17,465 bases of DNA from SICV01 sp038045265 (GTDB lineage Archaea; Nanobdellota; Nanobdellia; Pacearchaeales; GW2011-AR1): positions 1 to 17,465 of the forward strand of contig JBBSYL010000007.1 of the NCBI GenBank assembly GCA_038045265.1. The letters are read 5' to 3'. The notes under the pieces are model-generated. The model did not search any database and was not told where the DNA came from. It saw only the letters and a list, made by a program, of their open reading frames with translations. Below, in pieces: positions 4,984 to 11,745 of the stretch. The position numbers and the translations under genes were made by a program. Every line of letters starts with the position of its first letter. Within the stretch, counting starts at the first letter, position 1.

Positions 4984-5082
4984 ATTACGCTCGAAATCGG
5001 CTGAGAACAAAGCAAAAGTCCCAAGACTCTGAATTCGTAGCTTGGGGTTGCTACGCAACTCGCTTAATCACCAGTAAACGAT
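4984..5082 (+). repeat. Stem plus CGCTTAATC module, copy E
   Basis: ATTACGCTCGAAA (4984-4996) is identical to copy A. Perfect stem CGTAGC/GCTACG (5036-5041 with 5050-5055, 8-base loop) is followed by CGCTTAATCACCAGTAAACG (5061-5080). No twin hairpin accompanies this copy. It ends 12 bases before the 3' end of the next gene. Confidence 0.65.
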
Positions 5083-5094
5083 AACTGCCTTGTT

Positions 5095-5535
5095 TTATCC
5101 CAATTTTTTAGCAAGCCAATTAAAGAAGAAAAATTCCCTCATAAACAAAATATCGTGATACATCATAAACCCAAGATCAAGCAATGAGTGGAAAACCATG
5201 CCTATAAATATGAAAAGAAAAGGATTCCAGAAAAGCCCTAAAATTGCCACAACTATGTGAAATTCAATAGTATGAAATAAATGAAATGGCTCCCTTTCCC
5301 TGATACCTTTACTGAGTTTTTTCATTCTTTTCTCTCCCTCTTTAAGATGATAATTATAGTTATTCATAAAATCTATTTTTTTAGTTTTAAGAAAAGCAGA
5401 GATGTAATGATCAGTATCCATTAAGAAGCTGGCAAGAAAAACTACTCCAAGATCAATATACAGCATAGAGGGATAAATTAATTTGAGTATTAGTGCAAAT
5501 ATAAATCCATAAAAAATGTGCCACTTAGGAAGCAT
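5095..5535 (-). CDS. Membrane-bound metal-dependent hydrolase-like protein
   Basis: A 146-residue integral membrane protein. The hydrophobic segments at about 5-20, 26-40, 94-114 and possibly 116-130 alternate with a His/Asp set: DTDH (40-43), HLFH (85-88), EFH (91-93) and HSLLD (116-120). The pattern resembles the YdjM/DUF457-type inner-membrane metal hydrolases, whose substrates are poorly known. The ATG lies inside the last codons of secD (11-base overlap), behind a GGAGAT ribosome-binding site 7 nt upstream. It is therefore the third gene of the secF-secD message. A basic cytoplasmic loop lies at residues 48-80. The exact family is tentative. Confidence 0.6.
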   Translation of the reverse strand: MLPKWHIFYGFIFALILKLIYPSMLYIDLGVVFLASFLMDTDHYISAFLKTKKIDFMNNYNYHLKEGEKRMKKLSKGIREREPFHLFHTIEFHIVVAILGLFWNPFLFIFIGMVFHSLLDLGFMMYHDILFMREFFFFNWLAKKLG

Positions 5536-7048
5536 TAGGCCTATCTCCTATTTTTCCAATTATCTCTGCAAATGCTGGTCTAGAGATGAATACTCCAGCA
5601 GTTATTCCAATTATTGTTGTTATTGCAAAACCTTTGAAAAGGCCTGCTCCTGCCCAGTACAGTGGAATAAGTGATGCAAGTGAAGTAAAGTAAATTGCAA
5701 ATACTACAAACAAGGCCCTCTTCATCTTTTCTTTAACACTCATTGTAATTCCTCTTCTCGCTTCGTCTAAAATAATTATTTGGCTATCTACTCCAGTTCC
5801 AATAGTTGCCAGTATTCCCGCTATGCTTGGCAAGTCTAAATTCCACTTTATCATTGCCGCAACTCCAAGAATGATTATTATTTCAGAAAATGAAGTGAGT
5901 AGCAAAGCAAGAGAAGCTTTAACCTTTCTATATCTTATAAATATTATCAAGGAAACAACAAGTATGGAAGCAATGCCTGCAAGCAATATTAATTTTGTAA
6001 ATTGTTCTCCAAGAGTGGGGGAAATTGTGTCCATCTTGACTATATTTAATTTGTAAGGGAGACTTCCTGTAATGAGAATTGTTTGCATTCTATTCATTGA
6101 TTCCCTGGTGTTTCTCAAAGCATCTTCTTGAGTATTTCCTATGCCCGTACCTTGTATAGATATTTCAGTAGTTACCTGCCCCTTCAAACTGGCGCCTATA
6201 GATAATGTTTCCACCTCATTCTCGTCGACAAATAGATGCAATTTTTCAGTTAAATATGCTCCAGAGCTATCAAGAGGTATATCTTTAGTTACTTCTGCAT
6301 GCTTCTTTGCGGCTTGTTCAGTCAAGAATAATGTAAACTGGTATCTGCAGAAATATCCCTCACTCGCTTGCTGACAGGCAGTTATTCCTGCGCATGTAGC
6401 ATCATTCCTGCATACATCAGCAATATCATTTTCTCCACCAATAAATACGGTTTCATTTCCCACCTTTGCTTCAAACTTTCCCTGTTGAGATATTAAATTT
6501 TCTAAATCTTGAGGACTTGCTCCTGCAACTTCTACAAGCATAAATCTATTTCCTTCTAAATCTCTAACTCCCCTTATTTGAACATCTCTCAAGCCAAAAA
6601 CATTAAATCTATTACTGCTTACAGCAATCAAATCATTTAACTGCTCATCGTTTATCTTTTGATCAGGTTGAACTAATGCTCTAGCCCCTCCCCTCAAATC
6701 CAACCCGGTTTTTATTTTAGTCCTAGGCACGTCTTCAACTGTTATTTCAGGTATTTCATCAGTAAGAACAGTATACTCATTATCTTTTGTAGTTATATCT
6801 AATCTCCTCTCGCCTTTACTGAAATCGAGCTCCCCAATTACTCTAGAGTAATCTTCTTTACTCTCAACTTTATTTCCATCTACTTGAGTTATTATCTCTC
6901 CAGATCTTAGTCCAGAATCATAAAAACTAGAATTTTTATCTATAGATCTAACAACAACTCCATCTTCAAAATTTATTCCAATGAGCCAGATACTAAGTAA
7001 CAGCACAATTATCAACATCCAAACTCTCCATCCTAATTTATTTGCCAT
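5525..7048 (-). CDS. secD: Protein-export membrane protein SecD, with PDZ-like domain
   Basis: A 507-residue SecD, the partner of SecF in the Sec accessory complex that uses the ion gradient to pull exported proteins outward. TM1 is at 8-25. TM2-6 are at about 352-371, 378-400, 405-427, 444-466 and 471-493. Family marks are TGLDLRGG (114-121) and GTGVDSQIIILDEARR (417-432). Residues about 28-97, between TM1 and the D1 block, look like a PDZ domain: VVVRSIDKNSSFYDSGLRSG, then IITQVDGNKVESKEDY. This is not part of standard bacterial SecD. Four cysteines at 213, 219, 225 and 234 cluster in the extracytoplasmic domain and could form two disulfides. The gene starts one base after the secF stop. 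Confidence 0.95.
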   Translation of the reverse strand: MANKLGWRVWMLIIVLLLSIWLIGINFEDGVVVRSIDKNSSFYDSGLRSGEIITQVDGNKVESKEDYSRVIGELDFSKGERRLDITTKDNEYTVLTDEIPEITVEDVPRTKIKTGLDLRGGARALVQPDQKINDEQLNDLIAVSSNRFNVFGLRDVQIRGVRDLEGNRFMLVEVAGASPQDLENLISQQGKFEAKVGNETVFIGGENDIADVCRNDATCAGITACQQASEGYFCRYQFTLFLTEQAAKKHAEVTKDIPLDSSGAYLTEKLHLFVDENEVETLSIGASLKGQVTTEISIQGTGIGNTQEDALRNTRESMNRMQTILITGSLPYKLNIVKMDTISPTLGEQFTKLILLAGIASILVVSLIIFIRYRKVKASLALLLTSFSEIIIILGVAAMIKWNLDLPSIAGILATIGTGVDSQIIILDEARRGITMSVKEKMKRALFVVFAIYFTSLASLIPLYWAGAGLFKGFAITTIIGITAGVFISRPAFAEIIGKIGDRPNAS

Positions 7049-7049
7049 T

Positions 7050-7952
7050 TTATCTTAAACCTTTAACCTCCATGTACCATTTTAATATAGACGCATTTGT
7101 AAGCCAAGTATTCATTATGTCAAAAATAAGCCCTATAAGGATTATTTCAAAAGTCTGCTTTAATACCTCTGAAACATTATAGGTTATTAATAAAGAAACC
7201 ACTACTGCGGCAATCGCCGCCAAAGTCATAGTCATTCCAGTTTTTAGTGCTCCAAAAATTCTAGCATTCAAACTTGATTCCTCTCCTTTCAACATTCTAG
7301 TAGTCAGTAATATATCTGTATCGACGCTATATCCTATAAGCATAAGCAAAGCAACAATTCCTGCAGCAGATAAGTCCATTCCCATTAAGTTTACAGTAGC
7401 AATAGTCATAACTATATCTGAAAATGCGGCAAAAACTACTGCGATGCTAGGTGCAAAGCTTCTGAATATAATAAAGACAACAATAGCCATAAGAACAAAT
7501 GCAAGCACTAATGCAAATCTAAGCTGTTTGTAAAATCCAGAAGATAATGAAGAACCTGAAAATTCTATTGAAGAATTATCCTCATTTAATTCATAACCTA
7601 TCGCCTCCTGTAATGCCACTTTAACGGGCTCAACTTCTGCTTTAGTCTCAATTACCAAACCTATTTGTTTTCCTGTTATGATGTCAGAAATAGTTCTCAC
7701 GCCTATATCTGGAAATTTTTGTTCAAGGGCATCTATTATCTGTTCTTTATCAATATTCTCATCAAATAAGCTTATGCTAGTTCCACCTGTTAAGGAAACA
7801 TCTTTTCTTATGAAATCTCCGTTATCTTGATAAAACATAAACAAATAAATAAAAGATAAAACTAACAGAGCAACAGGGATGAACAAAAGAACTTTATAAC
7901 TTTTATCGTACCAGTTTTTTTGACTACTTACCTTCGTTTGATGTTGTTCCAT
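7050..7952 (-). CDS. secF: Protein-export membrane protein SecF
   Basis: A 300-residue SecF. An N-terminal cytoplasmic tail precedes TM1 (about 19-41). The D1-type block VSLTGGTSISLF is followed by a roughly 90-residue extracytoplasmic domain. Five C-terminal helices carry the SecF signature around GYSVDTDILLTTRM. It works with SecD in protein export. The ATG at 7952 is preferred over the in-frame TTG at 7973: a TTTAAAAG box (minus strand, 7974-7981) leaves 21 nt before the ATG but would abut the TTG. The order secF then secD on one message is usual in archaea. The tRNA-Gly gene begins transcription just upstream. Confidence 0.95.
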   Translation of the reverse strand: MEQHQTKVSSQKNWYDKSYKVLLFIPVALLVLSFIYLFMFYQDNGDFIRKDVSLTGGTSISLFDENIDKEQIIDALEQKFPDIGVRTISDIITGKQIGLVIETKAEVEPVKVALQEAIGYELNEDNSSIEFSGSSLSSGFYKQLRFALVLAFVLMAIVVFIIFRSFAPSIAVVFAAFSDIVMTIATVNLMGMDLSAAGIVALLMLIGYSVDTDILLTTRMLKGEESSLNARIFGALKTGMTMTLAAIAAVVVSLLITYNVSEVLKQTFEIILIGLIFDIMNTWLTNASILKWYMEVKGLR

Positions 7953-7973
7953 ATTTAACTTATATTTATGCAA

Positions 7974-7981
7974 CTTTTAAA
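7974..7981 (-). promoter_or_regulatory. TATA box of the secF-secD operon
   Basis: The minus strand reads TTTAAAAG, 21 nt before the ATG at 7952. It supports a leaderless start. Confidence 0.6.
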
Positions 7982-7996
7982 CTTAATTAAAAGCAA

Positions 7997-8096
7997 TGCG
8001 CCCGACGGGAATCGGACCCGTGTCAAGTGGTTATTTCGCCTTTTGATATTATCTAAGGCCTGGAAACCACCTATTCTGCCATTAAACTACGAGCGC
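7997..8096 (-). tRNA. tRNA-Gly (anticodon UCC) with intron
   Basis: Acceptor stem GCGCTCG/CGGGCGC plus discriminator A; T arm ACGGG-TCCGATT-CCCGT; anticodon stem GGTGG/CCACT; loop TTTCCAA once the intron is removed, giving anticodon UCC. No CCA is encoded. A TTTAAAAC TATA box (8120-8127) lies 23 nt upstream, inside the end of the HNH gene. Confidence 0.92.
8032..8060 (-). other. tRNA-Gly intron, 29 nt, canonical bulge-helix-bulge
   Basis: Inserted between positions 37 and 38. The BHB can be drawn completely. Anticodon stem GGUGG/CCACU is followed by 3-nt bulge UA^A, a 4-bp helix UUUC/GAAA, 3-nt bulge CA^G, then inner helix GCCUU/AAGGC. Cuts after the second base of each bulge release exactly 29 nt and leave loop UUUCCAA. 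Confidence 0.9.
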
Positions 8097-8119
8097 ATAA
8101 ATTTACTTATTAATAAGCA

Positions 8120-8127
8120 GTTTTAAA
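8120..8127 (-). promoter_or_regulatory. TATA box of tRNA-Gly, overlapping the HNH gene stop
   Basis: The minus strand reads TTTAAAAC, 23 nt before the tRNA 5' end. The stop codon of the HNH gene (8123-8125) lies inside the box. Confidence 0.65.
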
Positions 8128-8461
8128 GTTTGCTGTTTTTGTAATGGGTTTTTCTATGGCAATTAACACATAGAACTTGGCACTTTGCTATCTCTTCCTT
8201 TATACGATTTATAGAGTACCCATTATAAACCAAATAAGAAACCCCTCCTTCTTTTTTTGATGATATCTCCTTATGATGAAAATCTATGGTCGCAGGATGA
8301 TTCTCATTACACAACTCACATTTAAGATTTTTCTTATAATCAAGAAACCATTTGCCTAGCTCCCTTTTTCTTTTTCTGACGCTAAAGAGAACTTTCCTCT
8401 TGTTCTTCTCATAAATCTCTTTGCGATACTCTTTTCTTTTTTCAGGATTTTTAAAAGGCAT
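8123..8461 (-). CDS. HNH endonuclease-like protein
   Basis: A 112-residue protein. A Lys/Arg/Glu-rich N-terminal helix (about 1-45) precedes an HNH zinc-finger nuclease domain. CELC at 48-51, DFHH at 60-63 and CVNCHRKTH at 98-106 supply the four zinc cysteines and the catalytic histidines. Such small proteins nick or cut DNA, often as stand-alone homing enzymes or phage-type nucleases; the target is unknown. A TATA-like TTTATATT (minus strand, 8482-8489) ends 20 nt before the ATG. It sits between tRNA-Arg and tRNA-Gly, and its last codons form the tRNA-Gly promoter. This suggests long residence or precise insertion. Confidence 0.85.
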   Translation of the reverse strand: MPFKNPEKRKEYRKEIYEKNKRKVLFSVRKRKRELGKWFLDYKKNLKCELCNENHPATIDFHHKEISSKKEGGVSYLVYNGYSINRIKEEIAKCQVLCVNCHRKTHYKNSKL

Positions 8462-8549
8462 AATTTTTTAGGGTTTCAACCAATATAAACATTTGTAACC
8501 CTTATAAAATTAAATACTTGCATCTTTTTCACTCATTCAAATTCTCACA

Positions 8550-8624
8550 CGCGCCTGATAGGATTTGAACCTACGACCCTTGGGTTAGGACCCCAATGCT
8601 CTATCCAGGCTGAGCTACAGGCGC
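8550..8624 (-). tRNA. tRNA-Arg (anticodon CCU)
   Basis: A 75-nt cloverleaf with acceptor GCGCCTG/CAGGCGC, discriminator G, D arm GCTC/GAGC, anticodon stem TTGGG/CCCAA with loop GTCCTAA, and a GTAGG-TTCAAAT-CCTAT T arm with one G-U pair. No intron and no CCA. TTTTAAAA at 8649-8656 is 24 nt upstream. Confidence 0.93.
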
Positions 8625-8664
8625 ATACGCCTCCAATGAATTGAAGAGTTTTAAAATTAACTAA

Positions 8665-8748
8665 TGCAGGAGGGAGGATTCGAACCTCCGAATCCACTAA
8701 GGAAAGAGCTCTTGAGGCTCTCGCGTTTGACCACTTCGCTACCCCTGC
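8665..8748 (-). tRNA. tRNA-Leu (anticodon CAA)
   Basis: An 84-nt class II tRNA. Acceptor GCAGGGG/CTCCTGC, discriminator A, anticodon stem AGAGC/GCTCT with loop CTCAAGA, a long variable arm with TCC/GGA pairing, and T arm GGAGG-TTCGAAT-CCTCC. No CCA. TTTAAAAT at 8772-8779 lies 23 nt upstream. Confidence 0.93.
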
Positions 8749-8787
8749 TTATCAATTCAAAAGAAGAACGCATTTTAAAGCTTATCC

Positions 8788-9159
8788 CTAATCGCCTTTC
8801 TCTATTCTATAACTGTCTTCCTCAAAATGCTCGGTGCTGAATTCCATTAAATTGCTGTCTTCAATAGCTTCCATTCTATGCACTCTTCCAGGCCAAATGT
8901 ATAAGCACTCTCCAACGTTCAAAACTATTTCTTCTTTCTTACCCGCATCATAATCTTCAGGAGAGTTAGATAGCAATATTTTCATTTTCCCAGAGAATAA
9001 GAAGAATGTTTCATCTTTTAACTTGTGGTAATGAATGCTACATCTCTTTCCTTTTTCAAAGAAAAGCAATTTACCACAGTATTCTTTTTTATTTGCAATC
9101 CAATCCTCATACCCCCATCCTTTTTTATGCTTCTCAGGCTTGTAAGAATTATTTTCCAT
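8788..9159 (-). CDS. Cupin-domain sugar-modification protein
   Basis: A 123-residue single-domain cupin. Motif 1 is CSIHYHKLKDETFFLFSGKM with metal ligands His, His and Glu. Motif 2 is GECLYIWPGRVHRM with the last His. The end carries FSTEHFEEDSYRIEKGD. This resembles cupins found in surface-polysaccharide and heptose gene clusters (COG0662-like sugar-phosphate isomerases or regulators). The ATG is 3 bases after the stop of the dehydrogenase gene, so the two share a message. With the dehydrogenase and heptose kinase upstream, a role in making an activated sugar is likely. The precise reaction cannot be read from the sequence. Confidence 0.8.
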   Translation of the reverse strand: MENNSYKPEKHKKGWGYEDWIANKKEYCGKLLFFEKGKRCSIHYHKLKDETFFLFSGKMKILLSNSPEDYDAGKKEEIVLNVGECLYIWPGRVHRMEAIEDSNLMEFSTEHFEEDSYRIEKGD

Positions 9160-9162
9160 AAA

Positions 9163-10014
9163 TTAAGAAACTGCCCTGCCTTTTAGGTTTTCCCAATCTT
9201 TTTCTTCCCTTACTTCCAGATTAGTCTTCCAAGCACCCTTGATAGTATTTGTATTTATTCCAATACTCTCTGCGAAAGATATGAATGCATTAATATCCTT
9301 TGGAAAACACACTCCTCCAAAACCTCTTTTTCCATCAGGTCCTGGAACACTTAAATGCGCGTCAGCAACTCTTCCATCAGATACAAATCCTGCAAGAAGA
9401 TCATTCCAGTCTGCACCTACTTTTTCGCACACAAGTTTCATCTCATTAGCAAATGAAATTTTCACGCTGAAAAAGACATTACACATATATTTTACAAGTT
9501 CAGCAGTTTCAAAATTGGTTTCTATTATTTTTGCCCCATGGAATCTAGATTTGAATAGTTCTGCTACTTTTGTAGCATCTTCCTTTTTTCCACCAAGGAT
9601 TATTCTTGTCTGTGTGAGAAAATCAAGTCTTGCAGATCTTTGAGTAAGAAATTCTGGATTAAAAATAAATTTTAAACTTGGAAATTCTTTAGATAATTTT
9701 GTCATTGTTCCAGGCACAATAGTTGATTTTATTACAACTATAGGTAGATTATTTCCCTTATTTTCATTAATGCTTTTTACTGCCCCCCTTACTATCTCTA
9801 TATTTATTGAACCGTCTGCATTCATAGGTGTAGGCACACATACAAATATTATCTCAGAATTTTGGCATAACTCTATTAGTGTATTGATACTTTTCTCTGG
9901 ATTCTTATCATATATAAGTACTTGGCAATTCCCAGTAGAACCAGGACTGAATCCCTGGGCAACAGCGTCGCCTACAAAGCCGTTCCCCATAATACCTATT
10001 TTTTTTCCACTCAT
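9163..10014 (-). CDS. Short UDP-glucose/GDP-mannose dehydrogenase-family protein
   Basis: A 283-residue NAD-dependent nucleotide-sugar dehydrogenase-like protein. The Rossmann motif is GIMGNGFVG at the N-terminus. FNPEFLTQRSA and AELVKYMCNVF are the central-domain blocks. GFGGVCFPKD carries the catalytic Cys (about residue 236). The family oxidises the sugar C6 to a carboxylate in two steps. The C-terminal UDP-sugar-binding domain of the usual roughly 430-residue enzyme is missing: the chain stops where that domain would begin. Substrate binding must therefore differ, or the enzyme is decayed. The start is the ATG at 10014, because TATAAAG (minus strand, 10035-10041) lies 20 nt upstream. The in-frame GTG at 10035 falls on the box itself. 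Confidence 0.85.
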   Translation of the reverse strand: MSGKKIGIMGNGFVGDAVAQGFSPGSTGNCQVLIYDKNPEKSINTLIELCQNSEIIFVCVPTPMNADGSINIEIVRGAVKSINENKGNNLPIVVIKSTIVPGTMTKLSKEFPSLKFIFNPEFLTQRSARLDFLTQTRIILGGKKEDATKVAELFKSRFHGAKIIETNFETAELVKYMCNVFFSVKISFANEMKLVCEKVGADWNDLLAGFVSDGRVADAHLSVPGPDGKRGFGGVCFPKDINAFISFAESIGINTNTIKGAWKTNLEVREEKDWENLKGRAVS

Positions 10015-10034
10015 CAAATTTTCAGTAAAATCCA

Positions 10035-10041
10035 CTTTATA
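10035..10041 (-). promoter_or_regulatory. TATA box of the dehydrogenase-cupin operon
   Basis: The minus strand reads TATAAAG, 20 nt before the ATG at 10014. Confidence 0.6.
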
Positions 10042-10062
10042 GATTTATCTGCACATTTTATT

Positions 10063-11052
10063 CTAATTATCACTTTTTATTCTTTCATTCAATTCACCAA
10101 TACTTAATGTAGCCGTTCCTGCTTTTTCAACAACAACTCCTGAAGCATAGTTAGCAATCTCGCACGCTTCTGTCAAACTTGCCCCAGAAAGCATAGACAA
10201 TGTTAATGTAGCAAGAAAAGTATCTCCTGCTCCGCTTACATCAACAACTTCTCTCACCTTTGTAGGTATTTCATGATATATTTCATCTAAACTTGAAACT
10301 CCAGCAGAACCTCTAGTTATCACTGCATATTTGCTTCCAGTCATTTCTCTTAACTTGACTATAACTTCTTCAATAGGAGCATTTTCTAGATTGTACATCT
10401 TTCTCGCTTCTTTTTCATTAGGCCTTATAAGAGTAACCCCCTTAAAATGCATTACATTGGCAGGTTTAGCATCAACAACACTAGGGATTCCTTTTTCATT
10501 GGAAAATGCTACTAATTTTTTGCCAAAATCAGATCCTCTAAATATTCTCTTATTATAATCTGAAAAGACTACACAATCATACCCTCCATTACTGTCAAGG
10601 AGATCAATTAGTGCTTTTTGTGTTATTTCGTCCAAGGGCTTTAGATTATCTTCTCCATGATCTGCCCGAACTATATAGTGATTATGACTTTTCTCAAGTA
10701 GTCTTTGCTTCACAATATTTTTTCCCTCACAAGATATATATCTTAATTTTATTTTATTTTCTTGACATATTTGAAGTATTTTTTGCTTAATTGAATCTTC
10801 ATGCAATATGCCATAAAGATAAACCTCTGCTCCAAGAGAAGCAAGATTAGCCGCCACATTTCCTGCACATCCCAAAACATATTTTTCATTTACTACTCTT
10901 AATATCGGTGCACCAGGCATTTCTGGATTCGTCCTTTCAACAAAACCTTCAGTGTATAAGTCAAGAACTATATCCCCAACAACAGCAATCCTTTTTCCTG
11001 CAAAATGCGAAGCAATCTTAATCATCTTTTCTTTATCATTAATCAAAGCCAT
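10063..11052 (-). CDS. Heptose-7-phosphate kinase-like sugar kinase (HldE/RfaE N-domain, PfkB family)
   Basis: A 329-residue PfkB-family kinase resembling the kinase half of HldE. KRIAVVGDIVLDLYTEG lies near the N-terminus. The GCAGNVAANLASLGAEVYLYG block binds the sugar. IVRADHGED and FSDYNKRIF are typical of the heptose kinases. DVSGAGDTF (about 271-279) holds the catalytic base and the anion hole. HldE kinase phosphorylates heptose-7-phosphate at C1 on the way to ADP- or GDP-heptose. The nucleotidyltransferase half is absent, as in HldA-type enzymes. The start is ambiguous: ATG 11052 has TTAAAAAT 20 nt upstream, while GTG 11064 has TTTATATAAA 19 nt upstream. Other heptose-pathway genes are not in the window. 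Confidence 0.87.
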   Translation of the reverse strand: MALINDKEKMIKIASHFAGKRIAVVGDIVLDLYTEGFVERTNPEMPGAPILRVVNEKYVLGCAGNVAANLASLGAEVYLYGILHEDSIKQKILQICQENKIKLRYISCEGKNIVKQRLLEKSHNHYIVRADHGEDNLKPLDEITQKALIDLLDSNGGYDCVVFSDYNKRIFRGSDFGKKLVAFSNEKGIPSVVDAKPANVMHFKGVTLIRPNEKEARKMYNLENAPIEEVIVKLREMTGSKYAVITRGSAGVSSLDEIYHEIPTKVREVVDVSGAGDTFLATLTLSMLSGASLTEACEIANYASGVVVEKAGTATLSIGELNERIKSDN

Positions 11053-11100
11053 AAGAATAATCACATTTTCACATTTTTAAGCATTTATATAAAAGAAAAT

Positions 11101-11218
11101 GACGAAGACAGCATCGGAGTTTCGCCTCTGTTCTGAGACTAACGCAACCGACGCGAAGGGCTTGACTTCCAGGTTCGGAATGGATCTGGGTATTTCCCCG
11201 ACGCTATGGCCGTCTTCC
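11101..11218 (-). rRNA. rrf: 5S ribosomal RNA
   Basis: About 118 nt on the minus strand. Terminal helix GAAGACGGC pairs with GCTGTCTTC. Conserved loops CATTCCGAACCTGGAAGTC and CCCTTCGCG and the TACCCAGATCC region are present. It stands away from any 16S or 23S gene in this window. TTAAAAA (11239-11245) lies 20 nt upstream and sets the 5' end near 11218. A T-rich run (minus ATTTTCTTTT) follows and is the likely terminator. Ends are accurate to a few bases. Confidence 0.93.
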
Positions 11219-11228
11219 CAAATGTAGG

Positions 11229-11705
11229 TTATATTGGGTTTTTAAGCTTTTCTACATGTACTTTCAGAATATTCTCTTTCTTATTTAATATATTTTTACC
11301 ATGAGTGATAATAGATTTATCAAATAAGTTTAATTGTTGAAATCTTTCAAGATATTCTAACTTCTTAGGAAGATATATTTTATAGATTAAACCATTTTTC
11401 TCTTTGTAATCAATCATTTTAAAAGGTAAATCAAATTCTCTTAGCATAGAAATTATTTGTTTAATCATAATTTCATTCTTTAAATCTCCCATAATTCTTC
11501 CATCATTAGATATGGAACCCTCATCGTTAAAAAATGCTGTTAGAAAGGCTATTTTTATCTTATTATCTCCAAACAATATTTCTTTAGGTTTTCTAACAAC
11601 AGCCTCTCTAATTTGTAATCCTTCATCAGTATGAAAAGCAACATATTCCAAAACACCAGAATCAATTACAGCATTTCTCTGCCATCTAAAATTTTCTTCA
11701 TCCAT
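11229..11705 (-). CDS. LAGLIDADG-type homing endonuclease-like protein, probably N-terminally truncated
   Basis: A 158-residue protein. IAFLTAFFNDEGSIS (about residues 51-65) is a LAGLIDADG helix with the catalytic Asp/Glu-Gly end. It is followed by a beta-rich half (IMGDLKNEIMIKQIISML, LIYKIYLPKK) typical of one repeat. A full monomeric enzyme has two repeats, and here the first would be absent. The sequence before the motif (WQRNAVIDSGVLEYVAFHTDEGLQI) looks like the linker between repeats. Upstream in frame there is a TGA after nine codons, and a good archaeal SD (GAGGTGAT, about 11720-11727) is 22 nt from the ATG, too far for it. Both suggest 5' loss. It follows rpoN, and its last codons overlap the 5S promoter. 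Confidence 0.7.
   Translation of the reverse strand: MDEENFRWQRNAVIDSGVLEYVAFHTDEGLQIREAVVRKPKEILFGDNKIKIAFLTAFFNDEGSISNDGRIMGDLKNEIMIKQIISMLREFDLPFKMIDYKEKNGLIYKIYLPKKLEYLERFQQLNLFDKSIITHGKNILNKKENILKVHVEKLKNPI
11239..11245 (-). promoter_or_regulatory. TATA box of 5S rRNA, inside the LAGLIDADG gene end
   Basis: The minus strand reads TTAAAAA, 20 nt before the 5S 5' end. It is formed by the Leu-Lys-Asn codons near the end of the upstream gene. Confidence 0.6.
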
Positions 11706-11745
11706 GTAATGTTTGACTTTTGGCAGTCAACCATCACCTCTAAAA

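Noticed and set aside
791..5094. Classical integron cassette array
   Set aside because: GCCTAAC and GCTTAAC occur once each, but paired RYYYAAC/GTTRRRY boxes are not found around the structured modules, and no integrase is in the window. Only the general cassette-like layout is kept as a hypothesis.
7997..8096. Alternative reading of the tRNA as Leu (CAA) with a shorter intron
   Set aside because: That fold needs a shifted anticodon stem, breaks the strict BHB and lacks the long variable arm of tRNA-Leu. The Gly(UCC) fold satisfies every element.
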